A model generated the notes under the pieces. That model was not told where the DNA came from. It saw nothing but the letters and a program-made list of their open reading frames with translations, and searched no databases. Below, in pieces: positions 19,592-30,440 of a stretch of DNA of 64,000 bases. The DNA lies in contig CAKUES010000005.1 in assembly GCA_934646835.1 (NCBI GenBank), positions 62,001-126,000 of the forward strand. The letters run 5' to 3'. Positions within the stretch are counted from its first letter, which is position 1, and each line of letters opens with the position of its first letter. Both the position numbers and the translations under genes were made by a program. This stretch comes from an uncultured Coriobacteriales bacterium (lineage in GTDB: Bacteria > Actinomycetota > Coriobacteriia > Coriobacteriales > QAMH01).

Positions 19592-19688
19592 GGAGATGGC
19601 TGGGGTCTGGTGGCCCCCGCGGCCTTCAAAGCCGTTGTGAGGCGCGCAGAACGTCTCGGGTGTGTTCGATTCGCACGCATCTCCGCCA
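19592..19688 (+). tRNA. selC: tRNA-Sec (anticodon UCA)
   Basis: 97 bases from GGAGATGG to CATCTCCGCCA with encoded CCA. The anticodon loop CTTCAAA carries TCA, complementary to UGA. It has the tRNA-Sec features: an extended acceptor/T arm, a D stem with GGGG/CCCC pairing and a long variable arm (GAGGCG...CGTCTC). The T loop is TTCGATT closed by GTGTG/CGCAC. It decodes UGA as selenocysteine with SelB, which is not found in this window. Confidence 0.96.
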
Positions 19689-19699
19689 CAGCAAACACC

Positions 19700-19741
19700 A
19701 GTGCCGCCTCCTAGCTCAAAGCCAGGGGAGCGGCACTTTTT
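19700..19741 (+). terminator. Rho-independent terminator of tRNA-Sec
   Basis: AGTGCCGCCTCC ... GGGGAGCGGCACT stem with a ~14-base loop followed by TTTTTG, starting 12 bases after the tRNA CCA. Confidence 0.8.
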
Positions 19742-19754
19742 GTATTAAGAGCAA

Positions 19755-20360
19755 TTAGCGTATTCCGATATGAGGAGTCTCCGGAGGCCACAGCCATCCA
19801 AAGGTGAAATAGCCGACAAGCGTCTTCCCATCGCTCTCGTATACAGGCAAGCTGCGGGTATGGGTAAGCTTGTAGCGCTTTACCTCGGGAGGATCGTCAA
19901 CCTCTCCCCACCAATCCTTGTAATACGAATACCCGACTTTCCCGTCATCCGTCATCGTTGTCGCCAAATCCGTTACCGGAGAGCCAAACCCATAAACAAG
20001 CCCGTCGTCATTCACCTGAAGGGGTTCTAGTTGAGATAGGATTCCGGGAGTTATGTGCTGGAGGGCGAGGCTGTCACAAACTACCTGCAAATCCTCATTA
20101 CTCAGCTCAAGCATTGCGGTCTTAGCACGCGCCGTATCGAGCAACGAACTGTCGCCCATCGCGCTAGCAGGTATGGCAGCAAGCGCCGCTACGAGAAGGA
20201 CCCGCGGCAAAAACTTGACCACCTTCTTGCCGGCCTTTTCCTTTGGAGTTTCATCCTCGGCGCCTTTCCCAAGGCCGCGACTTGCCTCGGCGATGAGATC
20301 GTCCCCTATTTCGCCAAGCGCTTTGTAAAGCTGCCAAGCACCATCAACCTGCGACTTCAT
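19755..20360 (-). CDS. Membrane-anchored partner (putative anti-sigma factor) of the adjacent ECF sigma factor
   Basis: 201 residues from ATG 20360, overlapping the end of the sigma gene by 17 bases, with GAGGGACGG upstream. Residues 1-~45 (KALGEIGDDLIAEASRG) resemble the short cytoplasmic part of anti-sigma partners in similar sigma pairs. One transmembrane segment follows at about 50-70 (FLPRVLLVAALAAIPASAMG), then an outside domain of ~130 residues with many W and Y. The overlap and gene order suggest it holds the sigma factor at the membrane until a signal is sensed. No enzymatic motif. The partner role is inferred from context. Confidence 0.7.
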   Translation of the reverse strand: MKSQVDGAWQLYKALGEIGDDLIAEASRGLGKGAEDETPKEKAGKKVVKFLPRVLLVAALAAIPASAMGDSSLLDTARAKTAMLELSNEDLQVVCDSLALQHITPGILSQLEPLQVNDDGLVYGFGSPVTDLATTMTDDGKVGYSYYKDWWGEVDDPPEVKRYKLTHTRSLPVYESDGKTLVGYFTFGWLWPPETPHIGIR

Positions 20361-20916
20361 ACTCACCGTCCCTCTCATCGAGAAACTTCCTCAACGAGCG
20401 CCGCGTCCTAAGCAAGCTCATCTTTACTTTGCCCTCACTGACGCTGTTTTGAGATGCCACCTCTGCAATCGAGTAGCTCATCCAATAGCGCTGGACAAAG
20501 AAAACGCGAGCTTCCTTCGAAAGCCCCCTGAGAAATGCGTCCAGTGCCAAAGACAGCCCTTCTGCGTCATCAAACTCCGTATCCACGCGTAAATCCGCTA
20601 CGCACTCCTCAAGCTCGTGAAGAACGAGAGCAAGCTCACCGCCTCCCCTCTTTACCGCTCGTCTCTTTTCGAGAACATCGAGGGAGAGGTTTCTGGCAAT
20701 CCGAGAAAGAAACGCACCAAGGAAAGCAGGGCGACTCGGTGGCATAGCATTCCATGCGCGAAGATACGTGTCGTTCTCGCATTCATCGGCATCCTCTTTA
20801 CTCTGCAAAATACGGTAGGAAATACTGTAGCAAGCAGCGCCATATTTACTCTTTGACTCTGATATAGCCCTCTGAGAACGCTCCCAATAGAGATCAACAA
20901 TTTGCTGATCATCCAT
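20344..20916 (-). CDS. ECF-type RNA polymerase sigma factor
   Basis: 190 residues from ATG 20916 with GGAG 5 bases upstream. Region 2 is visible at about 20-75 (YSISYRILQSKEDADECEND followed by TYLRAWNAMPP), including the -10-recognition DAEEC-like segment. Region 4 helix-turn-helix is at about 135-180 (RYWMSYSIAEVASQNSVSEG then KVKMSLLRTRRSLRKFL). Regions 1 and 3 are absent, as in ECF sigmas. It is divergent from the Tat-exported protein gene at 21086 and is followed by an overlapping membrane-protein gene, so the two flanking genes are candidates for regulator and target. Base composition is more AT-rich than the neighbouring operons. Confidence 0.88.
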   Translation of the reverse strand: MDDQQIVDLYWERSQRAISESKSKYGAACYSISYRILQSKEDADECENDTYLRAWNAMPPSRPAFLGAFLSRIARNLSLDVLEKRRAVKRGGGELALVLHELEECVADLRVDTEFDDAEGLSLALDAFLRGLSKEARVFFVQRYWMSYSIAEVASQNSVSEGKVKMSLLRTRRSLRKFLDERDGEYEVAG

Positions 20917-21085
20917 AAGACTCCACCCCCCCCTCTCCACACCCACGCGTCCAATGCAAAAAACCATTAAAAAGTAGCACATAAAAATTTCTAAACAACG
21001 CGTTACCAACCACAACAATCCACGTCTTTAAGGACAAGAGGCAAAAGAAGACTTCTCATACCCCAAGCAAGAGAAAGGCCGACCG

Positions 21086-21655
21086 ATGAAATCTCATAAC
21101 AAGATCAACAGCAACTACCTCTCGCGCAGAAGCTTTCTTCAAAAAACAAACTTGGCTACCGTAGGCCTAGCCACACTATCTCCATCTATAGCGCAAGCGT
21201 CGATTGAAGGCGAAACAACAACCCCTGAAGGAACGAACACTAAATTGTGGGCAGACGCAGTTGCAGAAGCAAAACAAAATGGATATCCGATTTTTTACAA
21301 CTGCGAAGACGACATTTACCACATCATCCCCGCAAACAAAAAAGTGAGTTACAAGCTCGAAGGGGACACGAGCATCTCTGGACGACCTGAACACATTTCA
21401 GCTGTTGCCTACTATACGGTTACTGATGATAGAAAAAGAATAGTTCGAATGACAGATTTGGTTATCTACGCAACCGCAAGCGAAGTGAAGAGCAAGAAAT
21501 ATGATTACATCCTCGCAGACGGAGGGCGAACCCTTATTGTCAATTGTGATCTTGTTCTCCGAAGCAACTACCTCGGCATCAGCCAGCGCTTCTCTCTTCA
21601 CATGGAATACCCGCGCACCAACAGTGGAGGATTCATGCGCATCGAATACGCATGA
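21086..21655 (+). CDS. Tat-exported protein of unknown function
   Basis: 189 residues, plus strand; AAGAGAAAGG precedes ATG 21086. The N terminus has a twin-arginine signal (SRRSFLQKTNLATVGLATLS) with probable cleavage after IAQA near residue 40. The mature ~150 residues are beta-rich looking, with no recognised domain, and no cysteine pattern beyond single residues. The sequence is AT-rich (many AAA, GAA, ATT codons) compared with flanking housekeeping genes, suggesting foreign origin. It faces the ECF sigma gene across a 169-base shared promoter region and could be a target of that sigma factor. I do not recognise the family. Confidence 0.75.
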   Translation: MKSHNKINSNYLSRRSFLQKTNLATVGLATLSPSIAQASIEGETTTPEGTNTKLWADAVAEAKQNGYPIFYNCEDDIYHIIPANKKVSYKLEGDTSISGRPEHISAVAYYTVTDDRKRIVRMTDLVIYATASEVKSKKYDYILADGGRTLIVNCDLVLRSNYLGISQRFSLHMEYPRTNSGGFMRIEYA

Positions 21656-21676
21656 GGCAAAGAAGGGTAAAACCGA

Positions 21677-21823
21677 ATGGACACATCGATCATTGGCGTA
21701 TTGGCAGGGGTGGCGATTCCTGCGATTACCATCGCCGGCATGACGTTGTTTGCGCTGTATTGGGTTGTTCGCAAGGCGGTGCGAGACGCGATAAGAGACG
21801 TGACACAAGAATCCAAGAAATAA
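21677..21823 (+). CDS. Small single-span membrane protein (48 residues)
   Basis: The reading frame ATG 21677 to TAA 21823 encodes MDTSIIGVLAGVAIPAITIA followed by GMTLFALYWVVRKAVRD and a charged tail ending TQESKK. One membrane helix spans about residues 4-32; the basic/acidic tail would be cytoplasmic. GAAGGG lies 9 bases upstream. It starts 21 bases after the Tat-exported protein gene, so the two are probably co-transcribed. Size and layout resemble many small membrane peptides, including holin-like or toxin-like ones, but nothing specific identifies it. Confidence 0.6.
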   Translation: MDTSIIGVLAGVAIPAITIAGMTLFALYWVVRKAVRDAIRDVTQESKK

Positions 21824-21933
21824 CCCTCAAAATATTCAAGCGCTTTTAAGCTCAAATGCACCTAAAACTGCCACAGAGCATGCTTTTCGAGGGTGTCAAA
21901 GGGCGTTTCCCGGCACCCTTCTGGCACCCTTTT

Positions 21934-22057
21934 GCTAGATAAGCACCGTATGCAACTCAAAACCGCTAGATAAGCACCGTGGACGCATCTATAAAAGCAG
22001 ACAAGCGTCTATGGTGTCTATCTAGCGGTTTTGAGTTGCATACGGTGCTTATCTAGC
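21934..22057. repeat. Four-word inverted element, 31-bp period (element 2)
   Basis: Words GCTAGATAAGCACCGT(R): direct at 21934 and 21965, inverted ending at 22026 and 22057, i.e. 31-bp spacing on both arms. The first 38 bases pair perfectly with the last 38 (outer word, linker and start of inner word), and the next 15 pair imperfectly. The loop carries TAAAAGCAGAC, the same as in element 1. It occupies the space between the small membrane protein and folP-folK. The segment before it (21824-21933) holds three GGCACCC/GGGTGTC repeats but no gene. Confidence 0.85.
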
Positions 22058-22092
22058 AGGCCACCGTGTAAAACCAGCAGGCACCTCGCGCT

Positions 22093-23367
<1,275 letters not shown>

Positions 23368-23424
23368 CCGATAAGTCCTTTCCGGCTTGCAAGCGCCAGC
23401 GTTAGCGTCCTGGCACATGAAGCC

Positions 23425-23462
23425 CAAAAACACACAGGGGCCGATCGCGATCAGCCCCCTGT
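23425..23462 (-). terminator. Rho-independent terminator of folE
   Basis: Minus-strand ACAGGGGGCTGATCGCGATCGGCCCCTGT hairpin followed by GTGTTTTTG, 63 bases after the folE stop. It implies folP-folK has its own promoter or is reached by readthrough. Confidence 0.7.
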
Positions 23463-23525
23463 TTGCATCTAGCTATCAATTCGAACAAGCTCAAGACCCC
23501 GGCAGGGTCCCACAGCCGCCGTAAG

Positions 23526-24095
23526 CTACCTGCGACCACCCATGATCAGGCGCAGAGCCTCCGCGCGGGTGCGCTCGTCGCTCGCAAAGGAGCCACGCAC
23601 GGCAGAGGTCGTGGTCTTGGAGCCGGGTTTCTTCACGCCGCGCATCGTCATGCACATGTGCTCGCACTCCATGACGACCATGACGCCGTCCGGGTTCATC
23701 TGCTCGACCAGGGTGTCGGCGACCTGGCTCGTCAGGCGCTCCTGCACCTGAGCGCGACGCGCGTAGAGATCGACGAGGCGCGCCAGCTTGGAGATGCCGC
23801 AGACGCGGCCGTTCTCGTTGGGGATGTAGGCAACGTGGGCCACGCCGTAGAAGGGCACCAGATGATGCTCGCAGATGCTGTAAACCGGGATGTCGTGGAC
23901 GATGACCATCTCCTGATGGCCCTCGTCAAAGGTGTTCTCGAAAAGCTCAGAGGGATCCTCCGTCATGCCGGCCAGAATCTCCTCGTACATGCGGGCGACG
24001 CGCGCCGGCGTCTCCAGAAGACCGCTGCGCGTCGGGTCCTCGCCAACGCCCTCGAGAATCAGGCGCACACCCTCTTCGATCTTCGCGTGATCCAT
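23526..24095 (-). CDS. folE: GTP cyclohydrolase I
   Basis: 189 residues, normal size. AAGGAG lies 9 bases before ATG 24095. The zinc-binding residues are visible in [12 protein letters not shown] and [13 protein letters not shown], and VQERLT follows the [12 protein letters not shown] helix. It opens the folate pathway by converting GTP to dihydroneopterin triphosphate in the cytoplasm. It lies between ftsH and folP-folK, each separated by a terminator. Confidence 0.96.
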   Translation of the reverse strand: MDHAKIEEGVRLILEGVGEDPTRSGLLETPARVARMYEEILAGMTEDPSELFENTFDEGHQEMVIVHDIPVYSICEHHLVPFYGVAHVAYIPNENGRVCGISKLARLVDLYARRAQVQERLTSQVADTLVEQMNPDGVMVVMECEHMCMTMRGVKKPGSKTTTSAVRGSFASDERTRAEALRLIMGGRR

Positions 24096-24170
24096 CAGTA
24101 AATCTCCTTATTGCTTGAAAAACGTATCCGGTAATCATAGCGCAGCCACGCCGGACCATGCAGCCAAATC

Positions 24171-24203
24171 AAAAGGCGAGCAGCCGTGTGGACTGCTCGC
24201 CTT
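24171..24203 (-). terminator. Rho-independent terminator of ftsH
   Basis: GGCGAGCAG / CTGCTCGCC 9-bp stem followed on the minus strand by TTTTGATTT, 34 bases after the ftsH stop. Confidence 0.85.
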
Positions 24204-24236
24204 CCAAATCATACGAGCCGCGCTCGCATCGTGTAA

Positions 24237-26318
<2,082 letters not shown>

Positions 26319-26375
26319 GCTGGAGGGCCTCCTTAAGAAGTGGGTGAACAGGTTGATGCGCAGCTTGCCGCGCCC

Positions 26376-26915
26376 TTAGGAATAAACCTTGGGGTCGAGC
26401 ACGCCGATGTAGGGCAGGTTGCGGTAGCGCTCCGCGTAGTCGAGGCCGTAGCCGACGATGAAGGCGTCCGGGCAGTCGAAGCCGACGTACTTGCAGTCGA
26501 TGTCAACCTTCTGCGTGCCCTGCTTCTTGAGCAGCGCGGCGATCTCGATGGAGAGCGGATTGCGGTGCTGGAGCACGGCCATGAGGTGGCTGAGGGTGAC
26601 GCCCGTGTCGAGAATGTCCTCTGCGATCAGGACGTGCTTGCCCTCGATGGAGCTCGAGAGGTCCTTGAGGATCTGGACGCGGCCGCTGGAAGTGGTGCCG
26701 TTGCCGTAGGAGCTCACAGCCATGAAGTCGAGCTCGAGCGGCAGCTTGATGGAGCGGACGAGGTCGGTGGCAAAGATGGCGCCACCGCGCAGGATGGTGA
26801 TGACGACGAGGGGCTCGCCCTTGTAGTCCTCGCTGATCTGGGCGCCGAGCTCTGCGACGCGGGCCTTGATCTCCTCCTCGCTGAGGACAACCTCTTGAAT
26901 GTCAGGATGGTTCAT
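26376..26915 (-). CDS. hpt: Hypoxanthine phosphoribosyltransferase
   Basis: 179 residues from ATG 26915 with AAGGAG 7 bases upstream. It has the PRPP-binding motif VLIAEDILDTGVTL (about 96-109) and the loop SSYGNGTTSSGRV (about 70-82). VVITILRGGAIFATDLVR and VGYGLDYAERYRNLPYIGVL are characteristic. It salvages hypoxanthine and guanine to nucleotides. The tilS-hpt-ftsH cluster is conserved in many Gram-positive bacteria. Confidence 0.96.
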   Translation of the reverse strand: MNHPDIQEVVLSEEEIKARVAELGAQISEDYKGEPLVVITILRGGAIFATDLVRSIKLPLELDFMAVSSYGNGTTSSGRVQILKDLSSSIEGKHVLIAEDILDTGVTLSHLMAVLQHRNPLSIEIAALLKKQGTQKVDIDCKYVGFDCPDAFIVGYGLDYAERYRNLPYIGVLDPKVYS

Positions 26916-27021
26916 CGGAATTCTCCTTACTTTGGACAATCATGGATTATGCCATTGATGAAGCGCCTGCCAGGTATGCCAAACGATTCGTCAACTGATG
27001 GTTTTGTTGCAAGCTACTAGA

Positions 27022-28059
27022 TTAGCGCAGGCTGCGCATCTTCACGGCCTCACCGTCGCCGTTAACACGAATTCCACTATCTACATCGACGGCAAAGGAG
27101 CCACCACGTCCCGCTGCCGCCAAGATCCGGTCAATTTGGGCAGACTCGAGGCGCGCGTCGGGGTTCACGACGAGCAAACACTGCCTGAGCACGCGCCTGG
27201 CAAGCGGAGCCTCGAGTGATGCAATCGCGGCCAGCGGGAGCACTGCCGTCTCGCCATCCCAGGAGAGGTTGCGGTACACGATGCCCTGGGCTGCAGACGA
27301 GCGCGCGGCGTCTTCCTCCGCGATGAGGTCCATGGTGCGGACGAGGTTGCGTTCGAAGCCGGGTTGGAGATCGCGCATAACGGGCACGAGCCGCGTGCGC
27401 ACCTTGCTGCGGAAGTTCGACCCGTCATCGTTGGTGGCATCCTCGCGCCACAGCTCGCCCTCGCCTGGGCCGGGATGCTGCTCTGCAAGAAAGTCGCGCA
27501 GCTCTTGGCGTGTCGCATCGAGCAGCGGGCGGCGGATGCTGCCGCGCTGCCGCGGGATACTCGCCAGGCCACCGGGGCCCGTGCCGACGAGCGCACGCAT
27601 GAGGAAGGTCTCGACACGGTCGTCAACGGTGTGGGCCGTGAGCACGATGCCGCTGCCGGGCGCCGCACCAGCACGCTGCTCGAGCGCTGCCAGCTCGAGA
27701 TCCGCCAAGCGATAGCGCTCTGTGCGCGCGGTCGCCTCCATGCCCTCGCCACCCGACGCCGCAAGCGCAACGACGTCGACGCGATGCACCGCGCAAGGGA
27801 TGTTGAGCTCGCCGCAAAGACGGGCAACGAAGGCCTCGTCACCGTCGGAGTCCTCGCCACGCAGCAGGTGGTTGACGTGCAGCACTGCGAGCTCACAACG
27901 CTCTGGCTCGGGCAGCACCTCCGCCATCATCGCCACGAGCTTGCGCCCCGCAGCACCCGCGGGCTCCTGTCCCACAGCATGCAGCGCCGCCAGCTCCAGC
28001 AGCGCCGTCGAGTCCGAGCCGCCGGAGACCATCAGGAGGATGGGGATGCGTTGCGGCAT
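27022..28059 (-). CDS. tilS: tRNA(Ile)-lysidine synthase TilS
   Basis: 345 residues from ATG 28059, whose ribosome site GGGGGAG overlaps the end of the upstream fusion gene (stop at 28062). The PP-loop motif SGGSDSTALL is at about residues 12-21, close to the N terminus. Further segments are LHVNHLLRGEDSDGDEAFV, LTAHTVDDRVETFLMRALVG and ALRE/NDDGSNFRSKVRTRLVP. It modifies C34 of the AUA-decoding tRNA-Ile to lysidine. A longer open frame upstream reads out of frame through the neighbouring gene and was not used. Confidence 0.93.
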   Translation of the reverse strand: MPQRIPILLMVSGGSDSTALLELAALHAVGQEPAGAAGRKLVAMMAEVLPEPERCELAVLHVNHLLRGEDSDGDEAFVARLCGELNIPCAVHRVDVVALAASGGEGMEATARTERYRLADLELAALEQRAGAAPGSGIVLTAHTVDDRVETFLMRALVGTGPGGLASIPRQRGSIRRPLLDATRQELRDFLAEQHPGPGEGELWREDATNDDGSNFRSKVRTRLVPVMRDLQPGFERNLVRTMDLIAEEDAARSSAAQGIVYRNLSWDGETAVLPLAAIASLEAPLARRVLRQCLLVVNPDARLESAQIDRILAAAGRGGSFAVDVDSGIRVNGDGEAVKMRSLR

Positions 28060-28061
28060 CG

Positions 28062-30392
28062 CTACTCCCCCTTGCTCCTCAAGGGCATGTGAGCGATGAC
28101 ATCGGCGGTGAGGTCCTCGAAGAGTCCCTCGTTGTAGAGGTCGATGGCGCAGCTGGCGATCATCGTGGCGTTGTCCGTGCAGGCATGAGCGTCCGGCATG
28201 ACGACGCGCACACCGCGTCGACCGAGGTAATCGGCCAGAGAAGCGCGCAGCGCGGGGTTGCTCGCCACGCCGCCGCCGATGCACAGCGTCTTGCAGCCCG
28301 TCATCTGGCAGGCCTTCCACGCCTTGTGCGTCTGCACGTCGACGACTGCCGCCTGGAAGCTTGCCGCGAGGTCCGGAATGTCCACTGCCTCGCCGGCGGC
28401 GTTCTTCTTGTTGATGTAGGTGACGACCGCGGTCTTGAGTCCCGACAGCGAGAACTGCAAGTCACCGCTGTGCATCATCGCGCGCGGGAAGTCGATAGCC
28501 TCCGGGTTGCCCTGCGCCGCATAGCGGCTGATGATCGGGCCGCCAGGGTAGCCCAGGCCAAGCGCCTTGGCGACCTTGTCGAAGGCCTCGCCCACCGCGT
28601 CATCCTTGGTGGAGCCGATGACCTCGTAGTCGCCCCAGTCCTTCACGTGCACGAGCATGGTGTGGCCACCGCTCACGAGCAAGGCGATGAACGGCGTCTG
28701 GATATCAGGTGCCACGTAACGGTTGGCGTAGAGATGCCCCTCAAGGTGGTTCACGCCGATGAGCGGCAGGCCCGTGGCAAAGGCAAGGCCCTTGGCAAAG
28801 GCAAGGCCGACCACCAGCGCGCCTACGAGGCCGGGACCTTGGGTGACGGCGATTGCGGACAGGTCGCCCCACGTGGCACCCGCCTGCTCCATCGCGTCCA
28901 TCACCGTCGGCACGATGGCCTCCGTGTGCTTGCGGCTCGCGATCTCCGGGACCACGCCGCCAAAGCGGCTGTGGAAGTCAATCTGGCTGGCCACCTGGTC
29001 TGCCAGCACCTTGCGCTCGCCATCGACGACCGCCGCGGCCGTCTCATCGCAGGAGCTCTCGATAGCGAGGACGAGCGGGCGCGTTGCCTGTGCAGCAGCC
29101 CCGCTGGCCGCCTGCGGGCCGTCGCCTGTGTGCATGGGGGCAGACTCCGGATGAGCGTCGCCGTAGCTGTAGTGCAGGGGCAGCTCACCGCGCATGATCA
29201 TGGCGTCGGCGCCGTCGTGGTAGTAGCGCGGACGAACACCCACGTCTTCGAGGCCGAGGGCGTGGTAGAGCGCGAGCGCAGGCTCGTTGTCCGTGCGCAC
29301 CTCGAGCGTGACGGTGTCTGCGGCAAGGGCGCGGCCGTCCGTCGTCACGCGCTCAAGCAAGCGCTGGGCGATGCCCTGGCGGCGCTGCTCAGGGTCGACG
29401 CAGACGTTGAAAATGCACAGCTCCCCGTCGACGACCTGACCGCCGGCGCAGCCAACGAGCACACCGTCCTTGCGGGCAACCCACCAGCTGCGGTCCGTGC
29501 GACCCACTTCGTCGGCAAGCTTGCCCGTCGTCCAGGCATCGACCGGCATGGCGCGCTCCTGAAGCTGCGCCACACCCTGCGCGTCGTTGACGGACATCGG
29601 ATGCAAGAAGAGACCACCAACCGCGCGGCCGTCCGCCACACCGCTTGCCGGCATTGTGTCCGCGATGCTCAAGCGAGCACGCTCTGCCTCCTCTGCATCG
29701 GAAAGACGCGTGTAGACCGGCAACAAGACAGCAGGGTCCCCGCTGCCCAGCTGGCCCGCGTCGCGCAGGGCGATGTAGGCCTGCAGCAAGCCTTCACCAT
29801 CAGGCGTCCACAGTTCCTCGGGGCCGATGGTGAACAGCTCGCTCTCAAAGCACGCGGCGTGCTTGCGCAAGCCGTCGCCGACCAACGTCAGCTCCTCGCC
29901 CGCCTCGACCCAGTGCTCGGCGACCTCCGCCGGTTTGGAGACGCTGTCGAGCTCGAGCCTTGTCACACCGCTCTCGCCGAGCATGAAGCGCACGGGGTAG
30001 ACCTCCTTGCGCATAGCGTCCTCCACGACGCCGATCTTGCCGCGCACACCGCCGCGCCAAGCCCTCCACGCGACGGCATCGAGGGTGGACACGCCGTGAA
30101 CGGGGCAGCCCAAGCCACAGGCAACGCCCTTGGCCGTCGCGATGCCGATGCGCACGCCGGTAAACGAGCCCGGTCCGCGGCCGGCCACCACGAGGTCGAC
30201 ATCAGAGGGCACAAGACCCGCACGGCCGAGCATCTCGGTCGCGCGGGTCAAGAGCACCTCGTCGGACTTGCGCGGGGCAGGGGCGTCCGCCGCCTCGATA
30301 ACGCGCGCACTCTCGCCGGAAACATCGCCGACGGCAAGCGCCAGCATCTCGCTTGCCGTGTCGAAGGCAAGCGCTCTCAAAGTCTGGGTCAC
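28062..30392 (-). CDS. tsaB/rimI/tsaD: Trifunctional fusion TsaB-RimI-TsaD (t6A tRNA modification plus N-acetyltransferase)
   Basis: 776 residues from GTG 30392 (GGAG 10 bases upstream; an ATG three codons earlier is too close to the GGAG). Residues ~1-245 are TsaB: ALAFDTASEMLALAV, GRGPGSFTGVRIGIATAKG. Residues ~255-405 are a GNAT domain like RimI: FNVCVDPEQRRQGIAQRLLE, NEPALALYHALGLEDVG. Residues ~435-776 are TsaD: VLAIESSCDETAAAVV, TQGPGLVGALVVG, the metal-binding VNHLEGHLYA, LLVSGGHTM and GGVASNPALR. TsaB/TsaD with TsaE transfer threonylcarbamoyl to A37 of ANN-decoding tRNAs; RimI acetylates S18. TsaE is encoded at 33515; the AMP synthase TsaC is not in the window. Confidence 0.95.
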   Translation of the reverse strand: MTQTLRALAFDTASEMLALAVGDVSGESARVIEAADAPAPRKSDEVLLTRATEMLGRAGLVPSDVDLVVAGRGPGSFTGVRIGIATAKGVACGLGCPVHGVSTLDAVAWRAWRGGVRGKIGVVEDAMRKEVYPVRFMLGESGVTRLELDSVSKPAEVAEHWVEAGEELTLVGDGLRKHAACFESELFTIGPEELWTPDGEGLLQAYIALRDAGQLGSGDPAVLLPVYTRLSDAEEAERARLSIADTMPASGVADGRAVGGLFLHPMSVNDAQGVAQLQERAMPVDAWTTGKLADEVGRTDRSWWVARKDGVLVGCAGGQVVDGELCIFNVCVDPEQRRQGIAQRLLERVTTDGRALAADTVTLEVRTDNEPALALYHALGLEDVGVRPRYYHDGADAMIMRGELPLHYSYGDAHPESAPMHTGDGPQAASGAAAQATRPLVLAIESSCDETAAAVVDGERKVLADQVASQIDFHSRFGGVVPEIASRKHTEAIVPTVMDAMEQAGATWGDLSAIAVTQGPGLVGALVVGLAFAKGLAFATGLPLIGVNHLEGHLYANRYVAPDIQTPFIALLVSGGHTMLVHVKDWGDYEVIGSTKDDAVGEAFDKVAKALGLGYPGGPIISRYAAQGNPEAIDFPRAMMHSGDLQFSLSGLKTAVVTYINKKNAAGEAVDIPDLAASFQAAVVDVQTHKAWKACQMTGCKTLCIGGGVASNPALRASLADYLGRRGVRVVMPDAHACTDNATMIASCAIDLYNEGLFEDLTADVIAHMPLRSKGE

Positions 30393-30440
30393 GTGAATCA
30401 TTCTCCAATGAACTATCTACATGCAACACCGCAGCGTTGC

